Assembly: GCF_015352955.1 (NCBI RefSeq)
Contig: NZ_JACYOX010000007.1
Location: 62,001 to 126,000, forward strand
Direction: 5' to 3'
Length of the DNA: 64,000 bases
DNA from: Noviherbaspirillum soli
GTDB lineage: Bacteria; Pseudomonadota; Gammaproteobacteria; Burkholderiales; Burkholderiaceae_D
A program made the translations under genes and the position numbers. Numbering within the stretch: the first letter of the stretch is position 1; the number at the start of each line of letters is the position of its first letter. The notes below the pieces were generated by a model. The model saw only the letters and a program-made list of their open reading frames with translations. It made no database searches and was not told where the DNA came from. Shown here piece after piece: positions 63,350 to 64,000 of the stretch.

Positions 63350-64000
63350 TCATGCCAGCCGTGCCGTCAATGCCTTGCCGGCGGCCTTCGTCCCCATCCG
63401 CCCGCCGACGTCGGCGGTCATTTCGCCGCAGGCAATCGCCTCTGTCGTCGCCTGCTCGATCGCCCGCGCCGCAGTGACAAACGCCTGGTCGCCACTGCGC
63501 TGCCCGTGCCAGGCCAGCAGCATGGCCGCGGACAGCACCAGCGAGGACGGATTGGCGCAATCGCGCCCGGCGATATCCGGCGCCGAGCCATGCGAAGCCT
63601 GCGCCATCGCAAAGCCGGACCCGGCGTTGAGCGACGCGCCCAGGCCCAGGCTGCCGGACAGTTCCGAGGTCAGGTCGGACAGGATGTCGCCGAACATATT
63701 GGTGGTCACGATCACATCGAAGCGCGACGGCGCGCGCACCACATGGGCCATCATGGCATCGACGATGAAGTCATTCACCGTGACATCGGGGTAGCGCTTC
63801 GCGACCTCATGGCAGGCATCGATGAACATGCCATCGCCGATCTTCAGCACATTGGCCTTGTGCACGATGCTCACATGCTGTTTGCGGGTGCGCGCCAGGG
63901 CGAAGGCCGACTCGGCGATGCGTTCGCAGCACTGGCGGGTGATCCGGCGCAGCGAGATGGCAACGTCCTTCGTCACCAGCATCTCGCCGTTACCCTGCTC
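63350..64000 (-). CDS. isocitrate/isopropylmalate dehydrogenase family protein (5' end cut by window)
   Basis: The frame enters from the right edge and 216 residues remain. Metal and substrate residues are seen in VNDFIVDAMMAHVV and TTNMFGDILSDLTSELSGS, then GSAPDIAGRDCANPSS, the NAD-binding end of the family. Members include NAD-isocitrate, isopropylmalate and tartrate dehydrogenases; the AHVVRAPSRFDV region suits the tartrate/isocitrate-type group, but the missing N-terminus prevents a choice. Confidence 0.9.
   Translation of the reverse strand, partial: EQGNGEMLVTKDVAISLRRITRQCCERIAESAFALARTRKQHVSIVHKANVLKIGDGMFIDACHEVAKRYPDVTVNDFIVDAMMAHVVRAPSRFDVIVTTNMFGDILSDLTSELSGSLGLGASLNAGSGFAMAQASHGSAPDIAGRDCANPSSLVLSAAMLLAWHGQRSGDQAFVTAARAIEQATTEAIACGEMTADVGGRMGTKAAGKALTARLA

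Noticed and set aside
1-64000. CRISPR arrays, tRNA and rRNA genes, prophage modules, toxin-antitoxin pairs
   Set aside because: Scanning by eye found no regularly spaced repeats, no recognisable tRNA or rRNA sequence and no phage structural genes; a tRNA scan would settle the remaining doubt.

Overview
This is a GC-rich bacterial chromosome segment, most likely from the Burkholderiales and plausibly from Oxalobacteraceae (Herbaspirillum, Noviherbaspirillum or Massilia relatives). The clues are two orphan Bug-type (TctC) periplasmic binding proteins, a tcuA-tcuB cluster, a PepA-like PEP-CTERM protein behind a sigma-54 promoter, chemoreceptors ending in DWEEF, many LysR regulators and a LysR-hmgA-fahA locus. 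The genus is an inference. No rRNA, tRNA or CRISPR array was seen.

Left part (1-14.7 kb) is accessory and scarred. It holds a truncated RlmN-like radical SAM enzyme, a tyrosine recombinase that has lost several catalytic residues, a GntR/FCD regulator beside about 1.2 kb of gene-free DNA, and a complete 1563-bp ISNCY-like insertion sequence with 5-bp target duplications. Next come a tannase/feruloyl-esterase 3' remnant, a SulP transporter, a DUF4126-like membrane protein, a CHASE3 chemoreceptor, a SMYD-like SET-domain protein, a PAS-GGDEF-EAL protein and a frameshifted transposase remnant.

Central catabolic block (14.7-26 kb). On the minus strand, an EamA transporter and a LysR regulator precede tcuA, tcuB and a Bug protein, which suggests tricarballylate or aconitate-type tricarboxylate oxidation. 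A crotonase lacking a usual catalytic Glu and a LysR regulator follow. Divergent from that regulator is a plus-strand set: D-2-hydroxyacid dehydrogenase, class II aldolase, and an MFS carrier fused to an ABM-like domain.

At 26-29 kb lies a tight four-gene minus-strand operon with 4-nt overlaps throughout: acyl-CoA dehydrogenase-like, PIG-L deacetylase, NodS-like methyltransferase, GT2 glycosyltransferase. It looks like a small biosynthetic cassette for an unknown acyl/glycosyl product and is the best candidate here for an undescribed pathway.

From 29 to 45.7 kb there are secreted heme-binding-like and lipoprotein genes, a secreted methyltransferase, a DUF72 protein, a TPR protein with a probable one-base N-terminal frameshift, a second SulP carrier, the PepA-like protein, an OpgC-type acyltransferase with a convergent SGNH hydrolase, a MocR remnant, an excisionase-GAF regulator, a cheW-chemoreceptor pair and a KgtP-like carrier.

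Right part (45.9-64 kb) is again catabolic. It has an ALDH7-type dehydrogenase, then a sigma-54 activator followed by two palindromic upstream sites and a perfect -24/-12 promoter driving an NTF2-FMO flavoprotein. An AI-2E family protein, fahA-hmgA with a divergent LysR, a membrane diguanylate cyclase behind a long leader hairpin, and a cluster of 3-hydroxyacyl-CoA dehydrogenase, Asp/Glu racemase and Bug protein with a divergent LysR follow. The window ends in a truncated isocitrate/isopropylmalate dehydrogenase family gene. A paired-hairpin dispersed repeat occurs twice (32.7 and 53.4 kb).
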